Source: Catellatospora sp. KI3 (GTDB lineage: Bacteria > Actinomycetota > Actinomycetes > Mycobacteriales > Micromonosporaceae). Taken from it: a DNA stretch of 55,933 nt. The DNA is taken from NCBI RefSeq assembly GCF_029948125.1, contig NZ_JASAMB010000033.1, positions 1-55,933 of the forward strand, read 5' to 3'. Of this stretch, positions 16,738-24,949 are shown one piece after another. The notes under the pieces were generated by a model. The model saw only the letters and a list, made by a program, of their open reading frames with translations, searched no databases and was not told where the DNA came from. Position 1 is the stretch's first letter. Every line of letters starts with the position of its first letter. Made by a program: the position numbers and the translations under genes.

Positions 16738-17739
16738 GTGCAGAAGAAGGCGCTTCTCGCGCTCACTGGAGCGGGGGTGGCCGTCATGCTCATGCTGGCG
16801 TCCGCACCGGCTCAGGCGGACCCGACGGGTACGCCCACCTACCGAGCCCTGGTCGGCGTCGGCTCCGACACCACCCAGGGCGTCATGAACGGCCTCTCCG
16901 AGGTCGTCGTCTCCACCGACGGCAACGCGACCAAGCTGATCGGCTCGTACGACGCCGTTCCGCAGGGTTCGACCATCACCACCAAGGACCCGGCCTCCGG
17001 CGCCGCCTGCACCCTCACCCGCCCCAGCGGGTCGGGCGCCGGCGTCACCGCGCTCGTCAACTCGATCGCGGCCGGTAACGGGTGCATCCAGTTCGCGCGT
17101 TCGTCGAGCAACAACTCGGCGAGCTACGCGGGCAAGAACCTGACCTACATCCCGTTCGCCACGGACGTGGTCGCCTACGCGGTGCGCTCGGACAGCACCA
17201 TCTCCAAGAAGCTGACCAAGGCTCAGCTCACCGCGATCTACAACTGTGCCGGTGGGGCCAACTACAAGCCGCTGTTGCCGCAGTTCGGCTCGGGCACCCG
17301 CTCGTACTTCCTCGGCCAGCTCGGCTTCACCGACGCTGCCAACTTCACGTCGACCCCGAACCACACGTGCATCGTGCAGGTGGACGCCACCGGCACGCCG
17401 ATCGAGGAGAACGTCGGCACCCTGCTGACGGACCCCAAGCACATCGTCCCCTACTCGGTCGGTCCGTACCTGTCGCAGATCAACGCGGTGGTGCCGGACG
17501 TGCACGGCAAGGCGATCCTCGGCCAGATCGACGGCATCGCCCCGCTCGTGAGCAACGTGGGCTCGACCCTGGTCCGCACCGTCTACAACGTGGTGCCGAC
17601 CGCGCAGCTCGGCGACCCGGTCTACGCGAACGTCTTCGTGGGCCCGACGTCGCAGATCTGCACCAACTCCGCGGTCATCGTCAAGTACGGCTTCGGCCTG
17701 AACACGAACTGCGGCAACACCTCCCTGACCACTCCGTGA
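16738..17739 (+). CDS. Secreted PstS-like binding protein
   Basis: 333-aa protein with a signal peptide cleaved after about residue 27 (SAPAQA) and no membrane anchor or lipobox, so probably released or held by partners. Binding-protein landmarks are VGVGSDTTQGVMNGL near the mature N-terminus, the ligand-type loop RPSGSGAGVTALV (about 85-97) followed by IQFARSSSN, and SKKLTKAQLTAIYNC. The GTG start at 16738 has AAAGGA eight bases upstream. Together with the two previous genes it gives three differently anchored binding-protein-like products in one operon. The Ig-repeat gene starts 26 bases after its stop behind AAAGGAG. Confidence 0.82.
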   Translation: MQKKALLALTGAGVAVMLMLASAPAQADPTGTPTYRALVGVGSDTTQGVMNGLSEVVVSTDGNATKLIGSYDAVPQGSTITTKDPASGAACTLTRPSGSGAGVTALVNSIAAGNGCIQFARSSSNNSASYAGKNLTYIPFATDVVAYAVRSDSTISKKLTKAQLTAIYNCAGGANYKPLLPQFGSGTRSYFLGQLGFTDAANFTSTPNHTCIVQVDATGTPIEENVGTLLTDPKHIVPYSVGPYLSQINAVVPDVHGKAILGQIDGIAPLVSNVGSTLVRTVYNVVPTAQLGDPVYANVFVGPTSQICTNSAVIVKYGFGLNTNCGNTSLTTP

Positions 17740-17765
17740 CCCCTGCGCGAAAGGAGAACAGCAAC

Positions 17766-19343
17766 ATGATCACCAACAAGCTCCTGCGTCCGGTGGGTGT
17801 CGGCGTGGTCGCCGTCACCGCCCTCGCGGGCATCCTGATCGGTACGCCGGCGTTCGCCGCCGTACCGGTCGGCACGCTCGGCACCGTCGCCGTCATCCCG
17901 GCGAGCGGCTCCGACGTGACCGCCCCGAAGGTGCACACCTCGGCTGGTTGCCCCGCCTCGGCGGACGGCTACTACGCCTCGGTCTACGGTCCGGGCGCGT
18001 TCGCGGCCGGTGCCGTGGTGACCAGCACCACCGACGTCGGCTTCTCGACCTCGAGCGGCTTCGACGTGCAGATCGGCAACAGCGCGAAGGACGTGGCCAC
18101 CGACCTCGGCACCACCGTGGTCGCGGGCCAGTACGCCTACGAGGTCTCCTGCATCGACCAGTTCAGCGGGGACGTCAAGGGCACCTTCGCGGGCTCGTTC
18201 TGGTTCACCAGCGCCACGGCGTACCAGAGCACGGACCCCAACGCCCCGGTGTCGACGACCACGTCACTCGGCATCGCCCCGGCCGCGCCGGTCGTCCAGG
18301 GCACCACGGTGACCCTTACCGCGACCGTCACCCCGGCCGCGGCGACGGGCACGGTGCAGTTCCTCGACGGTGCCACCCCGCTGGGCGGCCCCGTCACCGT
18401 GAGCGGCGGCGTCGCGTCGCTGTCCACGGCGGCGCTGACCACGGGCACGCACGCGCTGAAGGCGGCGTTCACGCCGTCGGCGGCGCCGTACACCGCGTCG
18501 GAGTCGGGTGTGTCGTCGTACCAGGTCACCGCCCCGGTGGCGACCGTGACGACGACCGCGCTGGCGGTCACCCCGAGCGGGACCGTCACGCAGTACAGCC
18601 CCGTGTCGCTGAGCGCGACCGTCACTCCCGCCGGTGCGGTGGGCGCGGTCCAGTTCCTCGACGGCGGGGTCGCCCTCGGCGCGCCGGTGGCGGTCAGCGG
18701 CGGAACCGCGTCGCTGAGCAGCAGCAACCTGGCCGTGGGCGCCCACTCGCTGAGCGCCCGCTTCGTGCCCGCCAACCCGGTGAACTACGCCGGGTCGGAG
18801 TCGGACGCGATCGCCCTCGCGGTGACCGCGTTCGCCGGTGTCTCCACCAGCGAGAACATCTCGACCACGGTGGAGCCCGGCGCGCTGGTCATCAGCGTCG
18901 CGAACAGCAACGTCACGCTGCCCACTCCGCAGCTGACGCCGGACGCGACCAAGCTGACCACCGCGGGCAGCCTCAACCCCATCACCGTCACGGACACCCG
19001 GGCCGGGAACGTGGGTTGGAACGTCGCGGGCCAGGTCTCGGACTTCAGCGACGGGACCGCGCACTCGATCAACGGTGCCAACCTCGGTTGGTCGCCGAAG
19101 GTCATCGACAAGTTCGCCGTCCAGACGATCACGGCCGGTCCGTCGATCGCCCCGGCGAACGCCATCGCTGTCGGGGCCTCGGCTCCGGCGGGCGTCGGTC
19201 TGGCGACGAGCCGGACGCTGGCGACCGCGGCGGCGCTGGGCGGTGTCGGCACCGCGCACCTGGGTGCCGACGTGTCGCTGTACGTGCCGACCTCGACCGT
19301 GGCGGGCACCTACTCCGCCACGCTCACCCTCACCGCCATCTGA
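17766..19343 (+). CDS. Ig-repeat surface protein with WxL-like tail
   Basis: 525-aa secreted protein. A signal peptide ends near residue 30. A head domain (about 38-150) contains SAGCPASADGYY and the motif SCIDQF and recurs in the gene at 20436. Two bacterial Ig-like repeats follow (about 162-258 and 259-355), each with the core TATVTP...VQFLDG. The C-terminal domain (about 356-525) has ITVTDTRAGNVGWNVAGQ and NGANLGWSPK, which resemble WxL domains that bind peptidoglycan noncovalently in Firmicutes. Tryptophan motifs here read WNV/WSP rather than WxL. The next gene encodes a DUF916 (WxL-interacting) protein, supporting the reading. No membrane anchor. ATG 17766 follows AAAGGAG. Confidence 0.78.
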   Translation: MITNKLLRPVGVGVVAVTALAGILIGTPAFAAVPVGTLGTVAVIPASGSDVTAPKVHTSAGCPASADGYYASVYGPGAFAAGAVVTSTTDVGFSTSSGFDVQIGNSAKDVATDLGTTVVAGQYAYEVSCIDQFSGDVKGTFAGSFWFTSATAYQSTDPNAPVSTTTSLGIAPAAPVVQGTTVTLTATVTPAAATGTVQFLDGATPLGGPVTVSGGVASLSTAALTTGTHALKAAFTPSAAPYTASESGVSSYQVTAPVATVTTTALAVTPSGTVTQYSPVSLSATVTPAGAVGAVQFLDGGVALGAPVAVSGGTASLSSSNLAVGAHSLSARFVPANPVNYAGSESDAIALAVTAFAGVSTSENISTTVEPGALVISVANSNVTLPTPQLTPDATKLTTAGSLNPITVTDTRAGNVGWNVAGQVSDFSDGTAHSINGANLGWSPKVIDKFAVQTITAGPSIAPANAIAVGASAPAGVGLATSRTLATAAALGGVGTAHLGADVSLYVPTSTVAGTYSATLTLTAI

Positions 19344-19402
19344 TGGCAGGGGCGGGCGGGGCCACCGGCCCCGCCCGCTCCATCGCAGAACGGACCCCCG
19401 CG

Positions 19403-20455
19403 ATGAGACCCCTCGCCCGCCTGCTCGCCGTGGCGCTGCTGGCCGTGGCGCCCGCCCTGGGCGCGCCCGCCGCGGCGGCGCCGCGCACCGCGCCCGGCGC
19501 ATCGGTGCCCGCCACCGGCCCGGCCACGTTCGGCATCCAGCCCGGCAGCCCCACCGGCCCGGACAGCCGGGCCCAGTTCCTCTACAGCGCCACCAAGGGC
19601 GCCGTGGTCAAGGACCAGGTCCTGGTCACCAACTACGGCACCGCGCCGCTGACCCTCAACGTGTACGCCAGCGACGCGTTCAACACCGCCGAGGGCGGGT
19701 TCGACCTGCTCGCCGCGGCCAGGCAGCCCGTCGACGTGGGTGCCTGGCTGAAGCTGAACGCCACCGCGGTGACCATCCCCGCGCGCGGGCGCACCGTCCT
19801 GCCGTTCACGCTGACCCTGCCGGCCAACGTGACCCCCGGCGACCACGTCGGCGGCATCGTCGCCTCGCTGACCACCACGCAGACCGACGCCGGCGGCAAC
19901 AAGGTCGCCGTCGAGCAGCGCGTGGGCGTACGCGTCTACCTGCGGGTGGCGGGGCTGCTGCGGGCCACCCTGTCGGTGGACTACCTGCACGGCGAGTTCC
20001 AGCCCGCGGGCGCGACCCGGGGCGGCATCGCGCACATCACGTACACGGTGCGCAACACCGGCAACGTCCGGCTGACCGGGCACCAGCAGCTGAGCGTCGG
20101 CTCGCCGCTGTGGGCCGACATCACCGTGCCCAGCCTGCCCGACCTGCCCGAGCTGCTGCCCGGCGCGACGCTGCAGCGCACCGTCGCCGTCGCCGACGCG
20201 CCGCCGGTCGGCTGGCTGGACGCGACGCTGCGGGTCGACCCGCAGGCCGTCGGCACGGACCTGAACCCGCCGACCGTCTCGGTGGTCCGGCACACCACGT
20301 TCTGGGCGTTCACCTGGGTCACCTGGGTCGGACTCGCACTGGTGCTGCTCGTCCTGGTGATCTGCGGACTGGCGATCTTCTTCGCGGTACGGCGCCGCCG
20401 CCGCGAGCCCGAGCAGCGGACGGGAGGCCGGTTCCGTGCGACCGTCGCCGCGTAA
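19403..20455 (+). CDS. DUF916/WxL-interacting membrane protein
   Basis: 350-aa protein with a signal peptide (to about residue 27). Its DUF916-type domain (about 42-155) shows FGIQPGSP, QVLVTNYGTAPLTLNVYASDAF, TIPARGRTVLPFTLTLP and PGDHVGGIVASL. A second beta domain (about 165-295) follows, then a membrane helix (about 300-330) ending in a basic, Arg-rich tail. In Firmicutes such proteins bind both peptidoglycan and WxL proteins. Placement directly after a WxL-like protein reproduces that pairing. ATG 19403 is 59 bases after the previous stop. The next gene's GTG lies 20 bases inside this gene's 3' end. Confidence 0.83.
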   Translation: MRPLARLLAVALLAVAPALGAPAAAAPRTAPGASVPATGPATFGIQPGSPTGPDSRAQFLYSATKGAVVKDQVLVTNYGTAPLTLNVYASDAFNTAEGGFDLLAAARQPVDVGAWLKLNATAVTIPARGRTVLPFTLTLPANVTPGDHVGGIVASLTTTQTDAGGNKVAVEQRVGVRVYLRVAGLLRATLSVDYLHGEFQPAGATRGGIAHITYTVRNTGNVRLTGHQQLSVGSPLWADITVPSLPDLPELLPGATLQRTVAVADAPPVGWLDATLRVDPQAVGTDLNPPTVSVVRHTTFWAFTWVTWVGLALVLLVLVICGLAIFFAVRRRRREPEQRTGGRFRATVAA

Positions 20456-21143
20456 CCTGCTGGCGCCGCTGGTGCTGGCGCTGACCCTGCTCTGGCCGGG
20501 CACCCCGGCGTACGCCGAGCGGCTGGGCGGGCTGGTCGTCCACCCCGGCGCCAGCCTCGACACCGCCTCGATCAAGGTGGTCACCTCGCGGGGCTGCCCC
20601 AGCGCCGCCGACGGCTTCTACGTGAAGGTGCGCGGGCACGGCTTCCCGGCCTCCGGGCTGGTCGCGGTGGCCACCACCGACGCGGGCCTGTCGCACACCG
20701 ACGGGTTCGCCGCGTACTTCGCGCTGACCATGATGGACTTCGCGGCCGACCACCACACCGCGCTGGCGGGGACCTACGACATCACGCTGTCCTGTATCGA
20801 CCAGTTCACGCAGGAGAGCAAGGGCGAGTTCACCGGCTCGATCCGCTTCAGCAGCCCCACGAAGTACCAGGCGCTGGGCGCGGCCATGCCGCCGAGCCCG
20901 TCGGCCGCCCTCGCCGCCTCGGCCTCGCCCAGCGCGGCCCTGGTCGCACCCGGTCCATCCGCAGGCGACCCGGCGGTCGCCGAGGGGGCGCTGTCCCCGG
21001 CCTCGGCCGCCCGCGACCGGCCGAAGCGGGCCGGCGGCGCGTGGGTGATCTGGCTGGTGTGCACCGCGGCCGCCGTCGGCCTGGCCTGGGGCTGGCAGCG
21101 CCGCCGCGCCTGGCTCGACGCCGGACCGAGGCGGTCGAAGTGA
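20436..21143 (+). CDS. Small membrane-anchored surface protein
   Basis: 235-aa protein: signal peptide to about residue 28, then a domain of about 110 residues (about 36-150) with RGCPSAADGFYVKV, ATTDAGLSHTDGF, SCIDQF and KGEFTGSIRF. This parallels the head of the Ig-repeat protein at 17766, so both carry one duplicated module. An Ala/Ser/Pro linker (about 152-195) and one C-terminal membrane helix (about 203-221) before a basic tail follow. The GTG at 20436 overlaps the DUF916 gene; GGGAGG lies just before it. By position it is analogous to the third, wall-anchored component of Firmicutes WxL clusters, though it lacks LPxTG. Confidence 0.78.
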   Translation: MRPSPRNLLAPLVLALTLLWPGTPAYAERLGGLVVHPGASLDTASIKVVTSRGCPSAADGFYVKVRGHGFPASGLVAVATTDAGLSHTDGFAAYFALTMMDFAADHHTALAGTYDITLSCIDQFTQESKGEFTGSIRFSSPTKYQALGAAMPPSPSAALAASASPSAALVAPGPSAGDPAVAEGALSPASAARDRPKRAGGAWVIWLVCTAAAVGLAWGWQRRRAWLDAGPRRSK

Positions 21144-21997
21144 TGCCGGGGCGGGCGCCGCTGCGGGTGCTGTACGGGCAGGTCCTCACCCTGATCGCCG
21201 TGGTGCTGCTCGGCACGGCGGTGGCGCTGGTGGTGCTCGGCGCGGTGCGGCACCAGCGTACGCAGACCGTGGCCGAGGGGCAGCTGCGCCTGTCCCTGGC
21301 CGAGGGCACCGCGCCGGTGAGCCAGCTCGACCCGGGCGGCGCTCCGCTGGCGCCGGGCACCCCGGTCGCGCTGCTGGCCATCCCCAGCATCGACCTGCGC
21401 GAGGTCGTCTTCGAGGGGACGGCGGGCCAGGTGCTGGCCGAGGGCCCCGGGCACCGGCGCGACACGGTGCTGCCCGGCCAGGCCGGGGTCAGCGTCCTGA
21501 TGGGACGCCGCGCCGGGTACGGCGGCCCGTTCGGGCGGGTGCCGGACCTGCGCGTCGACGACGAGATCACCGTCACGACCGGGCAGGGCGTGCACCGGTA
21601 CGCCGTCACCGGCGTACGCCACGCCGGTGATCCGCAGCCCGAGGCGCCCGAACCCGGCACCGGCACGCTCATCCTGACCACCGCCGACGGCCTGCCGTTC
21701 CTGCCCGACGACGTGGTGCGCGTCGACGCGAAGCTGACCACGCCGGTCATGCCGACCCCGGCCCGCGCGTTCGGGGTGGCCCAGCTGCCCGCGGGCGAGC
21801 TGGCCATGGGCGAGGGCGACGACGTGGTGCCGCTCATCTTCTGGCTGCAGCTGCTCATCGCCCTGGGCTGCGGCGTGGTGTACGTGCGCGCGCGCCTGGG
21901 CGCCTGGCACGCCTGGATCGTCGGCGTGCCGACGCTGGCGACCGCCGGGCTCGGCGCGGCCGACGCCGCCCTGCGGCTGCTGCCCAACCTGCTCTGA
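21143..21997 (+). CDS. Sortase-fold protein lacking catalytic His and Cys
   Basis: 284-aa membrane protein with an N-terminal helix (about residues 10-34), an extracellular sortase-like domain (about 60-195) and further C-terminal membrane helices (about 228-275). The fold is shown by VALLAIPSIDLREVVFEG, GPGHRRDTVLPGQAGVSVLMG, RVPDLRVDDEITVTTGQG and the closing strands TLILTTADG and DDVVRVDAKL. In active sortases the first motif is GHR and the second TxTC. Here the positions read GRR (Arg122 in place of His) and TTA (Ala181 in place of Cys), while Arg193 is kept. It cannot transpeptidate in the usual way and is probably a scaffold. ATG 21143 overlaps the previous stop by one base. Confidence 0.8.
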   Translation: MPGRAPLRVLYGQVLTLIAVVLLGTAVALVVLGAVRHQRTQTVAEGQLRLSLAEGTAPVSQLDPGGAPLAPGTPVALLAIPSIDLREVVFEGTAGQVLAEGPGHRRDTVLPGQAGVSVLMGRRAGYGGPFGRVPDLRVDDEITVTTGQGVHRYAVTGVRHAGDPQPEAPEPGTGTLILTTADGLPFLPDDVVRVDAKLTTPVMPTPARAFGVAQLPAGELAMGEGDDVVPLIFWLQLLIALGCGVVYVRARLGAWHAWIVGVPTLATAGLGAADAALRLLPNLL

Positions 21998-22020
21998 CGA
22001 CCTGCGAGAAAGGCCCCGCG

Positions 22021-22842
22021 ATGACCCTCACCGAGACCGCCGTCGACACCTACGCCCCGATCGGGGACGCCGCTCCGCTGGACGCCCGGTCGATCTCGGC
22101 CTGGTTCGGCGAGCGCAAGGTGCTCGACCGGGTGTCGCTGCAGATGCCCGCCGGTACGGTGACCGCGCTGATCGGCCCGTCGGGCTGCGGCAAGTCCACG
22201 TTCCTGCGCATCCTCAACCGCATGCACGAGCTGGTGCCCGGCGCCACCCTGGCCGGGGAGGTGCTGCTGGCGGGCGCCGACATCTACGACTCGCAGCGGC
22301 GGCTCACCGACGTGCGGCGCCAGATCGGCATGGTGTTCCAGAAGCCCAACCCGTTCCCGGCGATGTCCATCTACGAGAACGTGACCGCCGGGCTCAAGCT
22401 CACCGCCACCAGGATCGGCCGGTCGGACCGCGACGACCTGGTCGAGCAGTGCCTGCGCCGGGCCGGGCTCTGGAACGAGGTGAGCGACCGCCTGCGCCAG
22501 CCGGGCGCGGCCCTGTCCGGCGGTCAGCAGCAGCGCCTGTGCATCGCCCGCGCGCTGGCGGTGCGGCCCCGGGTGCTGTTGATGGACGAGCCGTGCTCGG
22601 CGCTGGACCCGACCTCCACCCGCCGGGTCGAGGAGACCATCGCCGAGCTCGCCGCCGAGATCACGATCGTGATCGTCACGCACAACATGCAGCAGGCGCA
22701 GCGGGTGTCGCAGCAGTGCGCGTTCTTCCTGGCCGAGCAGAACACCCCCGGCCACATCGTCGAGCACGGCCCGACCGAGCAGGTGTTCCACCGCCCGGCC
22801 GACCCGCGTACCGAGGACTACGTCAACGGCCGCTTCGGCTGA
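22021..22842 (+). CDS. pstB: PstB-like phosphate ABC ATPase
   Basis: 273-aa cytoplasmic ATPase of the phosphate importer family. It has the Walker A GPSGCGKST (about residues 57-65), the PstB-specific VFQKPNPFPAMSIYENV, the signature LSGGQQQR, the Walker B VLLMDEP with SALDPTS, and the H-loop IVTHNMQQAQRVS. It should energise the PstC/PstA channel encoded 10 kb upstream. Between them lie only surface genes on the same strand with short spacing, so it probably shares their transcript. The ATG 22021 follows GAGAAAGG. The extended dyad at 22899-22942 closes the operon. Confidence 0.94.
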   Translation: MTLTETAVDTYAPIGDAAPLDARSISAWFGERKVLDRVSLQMPAGTVTALIGPSGCGKSTFLRILNRMHELVPGATLAGEVLLAGADIYDSQRRLTDVRRQIGMVFQKPNPFPAMSIYENVTAGLKLTATRIGRSDRDDLVEQCLRRAGLWNEVSDRLRQPGAALSGGQQQRLCIARALAVRPRVLLMDEPCSALDPTSTRRVEETIAELAAEITIVIVTHNMQQAQRVSQQCAFFLAEQNTPGHIVEHGPTEQVFHRPADPRTEDYVNGRFG

Positions 22843-22898
22843 CCGCCGGCCCCTGTCGCGGTGTGCCGCCCTGGTCGGGAGCGGACACTCGCGCGCGC

Positions 22899-22942
22899 GG
22901 TCACACCTCATAGGGTGTATGCACACCGTATGAGGTGTGACC
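22899..22942. terminator. 44-bp dyad closing the Pst-like operon
   Basis: GGTCACACCTCAT (22899-22911) pairs perfectly with ATGAGGTGTGACC (22930-22942). After one further pair and one mismatch, an inner GGTGT/ACACC stem closes on the loop ATGC. It lies between convergent genes (stops at 22842 and 22967), so a bidirectional terminator is the simplest role. There is no T-run, and the repeated GGTGT motifs could also be protein sites. Confidence 0.75.
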
Positions 22943-22966
22943 GTGCGACAGCATGGGCCGCCCCGG

Positions 22967-24241
22967 TCAGTGCAGCGGGGACGTCTCGACGCCGCTGACG
23001 AGCGCGTCGACCACGGCCGCGGCAGCGGGGGTGAGGGCGCGGCCGTCCGCCGCGGCCAGGCTGCCGGTGGATTCGAGCCGGCCGAGGATCGCACCGGGAA
23101 GCAGCGAGACGCCGGTGCCGGGCAGTCCGGAGACGGTGATCCCCGAGTCGGTGCCGGTGGCGGGCAGCGCGCGGACCACCCCGGCCGGGCCCTGCCAGCG
23201 GACCAGCAGGTGGCTGCCGGAACCGACGGGGTCCGGGTGGCACTCGGGCCCGCCGAGTGGGGCGCCGAGCACCGCCAGCAGGTGCTGCTCCAGGCACGGG
23301 GTGCCGCCCTGCCGCTGCTGCAAGCGGCTGAGCAGCCACGACGATCCCTGGACGCGCGAGTTGACCTCCAGGAAGGCGAGCTGGTCGCCCGCGACCGCGA
23401 TGTCCACGCCGAACAGCCCTCGGTGCCCCCGCTCGCGCAGCCAGTGCCCGATCGCGCGGGTGTGGTCGTAGGCGCGGGCGAGCACGCCCTCACCCAGGTC
23501 CGGGGTGGTGAAGTCGCTGCCGCAGTAGCCGCCGAAGGCCAGGCCGAGCTGCTCGATCCCGCTGATCTGGGTGGAGGCGGGCAGCAGGCGTACGCCGTCG
23601 TGGTGCACGATGGCCGCGCAGTTCACCGTCGTGTGCCCGGCGAACCGGGACACCAGCCAGCGGTCGGTGTGCGGGTGGGCGACCAGCGCGGCGGCGAGTT
23701 CGGCCGCCTCGCGCACCAGGTACGTGCCCTGCCCGCCCGCGCCGTTCGGGGTCTGCGCGACGAACGGGGTGCCCAGGCGCTCCACCAGCGCCGGGTACGA
23801 CAGCTCGGTGGCGACCGCGACGACCGCGTCGGGCACCGGCACCCCGAGCGAGCTCATCACCCGGCGCAGGTAGGACTTGTCCTCGGCCAGCCGCTCGACC
23901 ACGGCCAGCGGGCTGGCGCCCAGCCGCACCCGGCCCGGCCACGCCGCCGCGGCCGCCTCCCAGGCGGTGCTGGCGCGCGGCGGCACCAGCAGGATCGGCC
24001 GGTCGTCGGCGGGCGCCTCGGCCAGCACCTTGGGGACGAAGTCGGCCAGGCGCGCCACGTCGCCGAAGCGCCAGCGGCGGCGTACCCCGTCGAGGCCCTC
24101 CAGGGACAGGACCGGCGCGCCGGGCAGCGTCGCGGCGTCACCGGACAGGACGCACACGCACGACGGGTGCTCGGTCAGCGGGGCCATCATGCCGGGGTAC
24201 GCGCTGGCGGTCACCAGGCGGAAGTCGTACAGGTCGGTCAT
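22967..24241 (-). CDS. ATP-grasp domain protein
   Basis: 424-aa ATP-grasp ligase-like protein of unknown substrate. The N-terminal 110 residues look like a Rossmann-type preATP-grasp domain. The ATP-grasp core follows, with the glycine-rich loop PNGAGGQGTYLV (about 180), the adenine-side YPALVERLG and, near residue 315, FLEVNSRVQGSS carrying the Glu/Asn that bind magnesium. Such enzymes join a carboxylate to an amine or thiol. I start at ATG 24241 (MTDLYDFRL); the open frame upstream shows no related sequence. Genes at 24322 onward on the same strand may be co-transcribed. No peptide precursor is seen nearby, so a natural-product role is not indicated. Confidence 0.8.
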   Translation of the reverse strand: MTDLYDFRLVTASAYPGMMAPLTEHPSCVCVLSGDAATLPGAPVLSLEGLDGVRRRWRFGDVARLADFVPKVLAEAPADDRPILLVPPRASTAWEAAAAAWPGRVRLGASPLAVVERLAEDKSYLRRVMSSLGVPVPDAVVAVATELSYPALVERLGTPFVAQTPNGAGGQGTYLVREAAELAAALVAHPHTDRWLVSRFAGHTTVNCAAIVHHDGVRLLPASTQISGIEQLGLAFGGYCGSDFTTPDLGEGVLARAYDHTRAIGHWLRERGHRGLFGVDIAVAGDQLAFLEVNSRVQGSSWLLSRLQQRQGGTPCLEQHLLAVLGAPLGGPECHPDPVGSGSHLLVRWQGPAGVVRALPATGTDSGITVSGLPGTGVSLLPGAILGRLESTGSLAAADGRALTPAAAAVVDALVSGVETSPLH

Positions 24242-24321
24242 GTGCGCAACTGTGACCGACCGTCGGCGGCGCGGCAGGGCGGCCGGGTGGTACGGCCGGC
24301 GAACGGTGGGCGAACTCTTGC

Positions 24322-24894
24322 CTATGCGGCGGCGAGCCGCCGCTCCACCCGTGCCGCCACGGCCAGCAGGTACGGCTCGCGCTGGTGGTGGATGCGGGCC
24401 TGGACCGAGTCGGCCCCGTGGCGCGACAGCACCTCGGCGATGCGCTCGCCGACCGCCATCGGGCGCCCGTACGGCCCGACGGTCTGGTCGGCGTAGGTGA
24501 GCGCGTCGGTCAGCGGCGACGCCTCGAACGGGTAGCGGGCCAGCTCCGGGGACAGGCCCCGCGCGGCGGCGGCGAACCGGGCCCCGGAGTGGTGCGCCAC
24601 CAGCGCGCACAGCCGCTCGGGCCAGCCCCGGCGGTGCAGCCACAGCGCGCCGTCCAGCGGGTGGAAGCCGGTCTCGGCCAGCTCGGCGTGGTAGCCGACG
24701 TCGTGCAGCCAGGCGGCGGCGACCAGCAGCTCCCGCTCGGCGGGGGCCACGGTGGCGGCGAGCTCGCGGGCGCGGCGGGCCACTCCGGCCGAGTGCGCCC
24801 AGCGCTCCGGCAGGTCCCGCAGCAGCCGCTCGGCGGTGTACGCGGCGTGCGACAGTTCAGGACGGGTCGGTGCGGACAGGGCCACAGCGGTCAC
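24322..24894 (-). CDS. HD-domain protein
   Basis: 190-aa single-domain HD-superfamily protein, a metal-dependent phosphohydrolase fold. The metal ligands are visible as WAHSAGVA (first His, about residue 34), AAWLHDVGY (the HD pair, about 62-63), ALVAHHSG (about 99-100) and ALTYADQT (final Asp, about 134). Members hydrolyse nucleotides or phosphate esters; the substrate here is unknown. There is no membrane segment. It begins with GTG at 24894 and ends 80 bases before the ATP-grasp start. Confidence 0.85.
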   Translation of the reverse strand: MTAVALSAPTRPELSHAAYTAERLLRDLPERWAHSAGVARRARELAATVAPAERELLVAAAWLHDVGYHAELAETGFHPLDGALWLHRRGWPERLCALVAHHSGARFAAAARGLSPELARYPFEASPLTDALTYADQTVGPYGRPMAVGERIAEVLSRHGADSVQARIHHQREPYLLAVAARVERRLAAA

Positions 24895-24949
24895 GCTAGA
24901 TCCGCCCGGCGGACCGCGCCAACCGGGATCCGGGCTGTGACCTGTTTGT

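Noticed and set aside
22967-24241. ATP-grasp gene as part of a ribosomal-peptide or graspetide cluster
   Set aside because: No short precursor peptide with a repeated core is seen next to it, and the neighbours are an HD protein and a transporter of general type.
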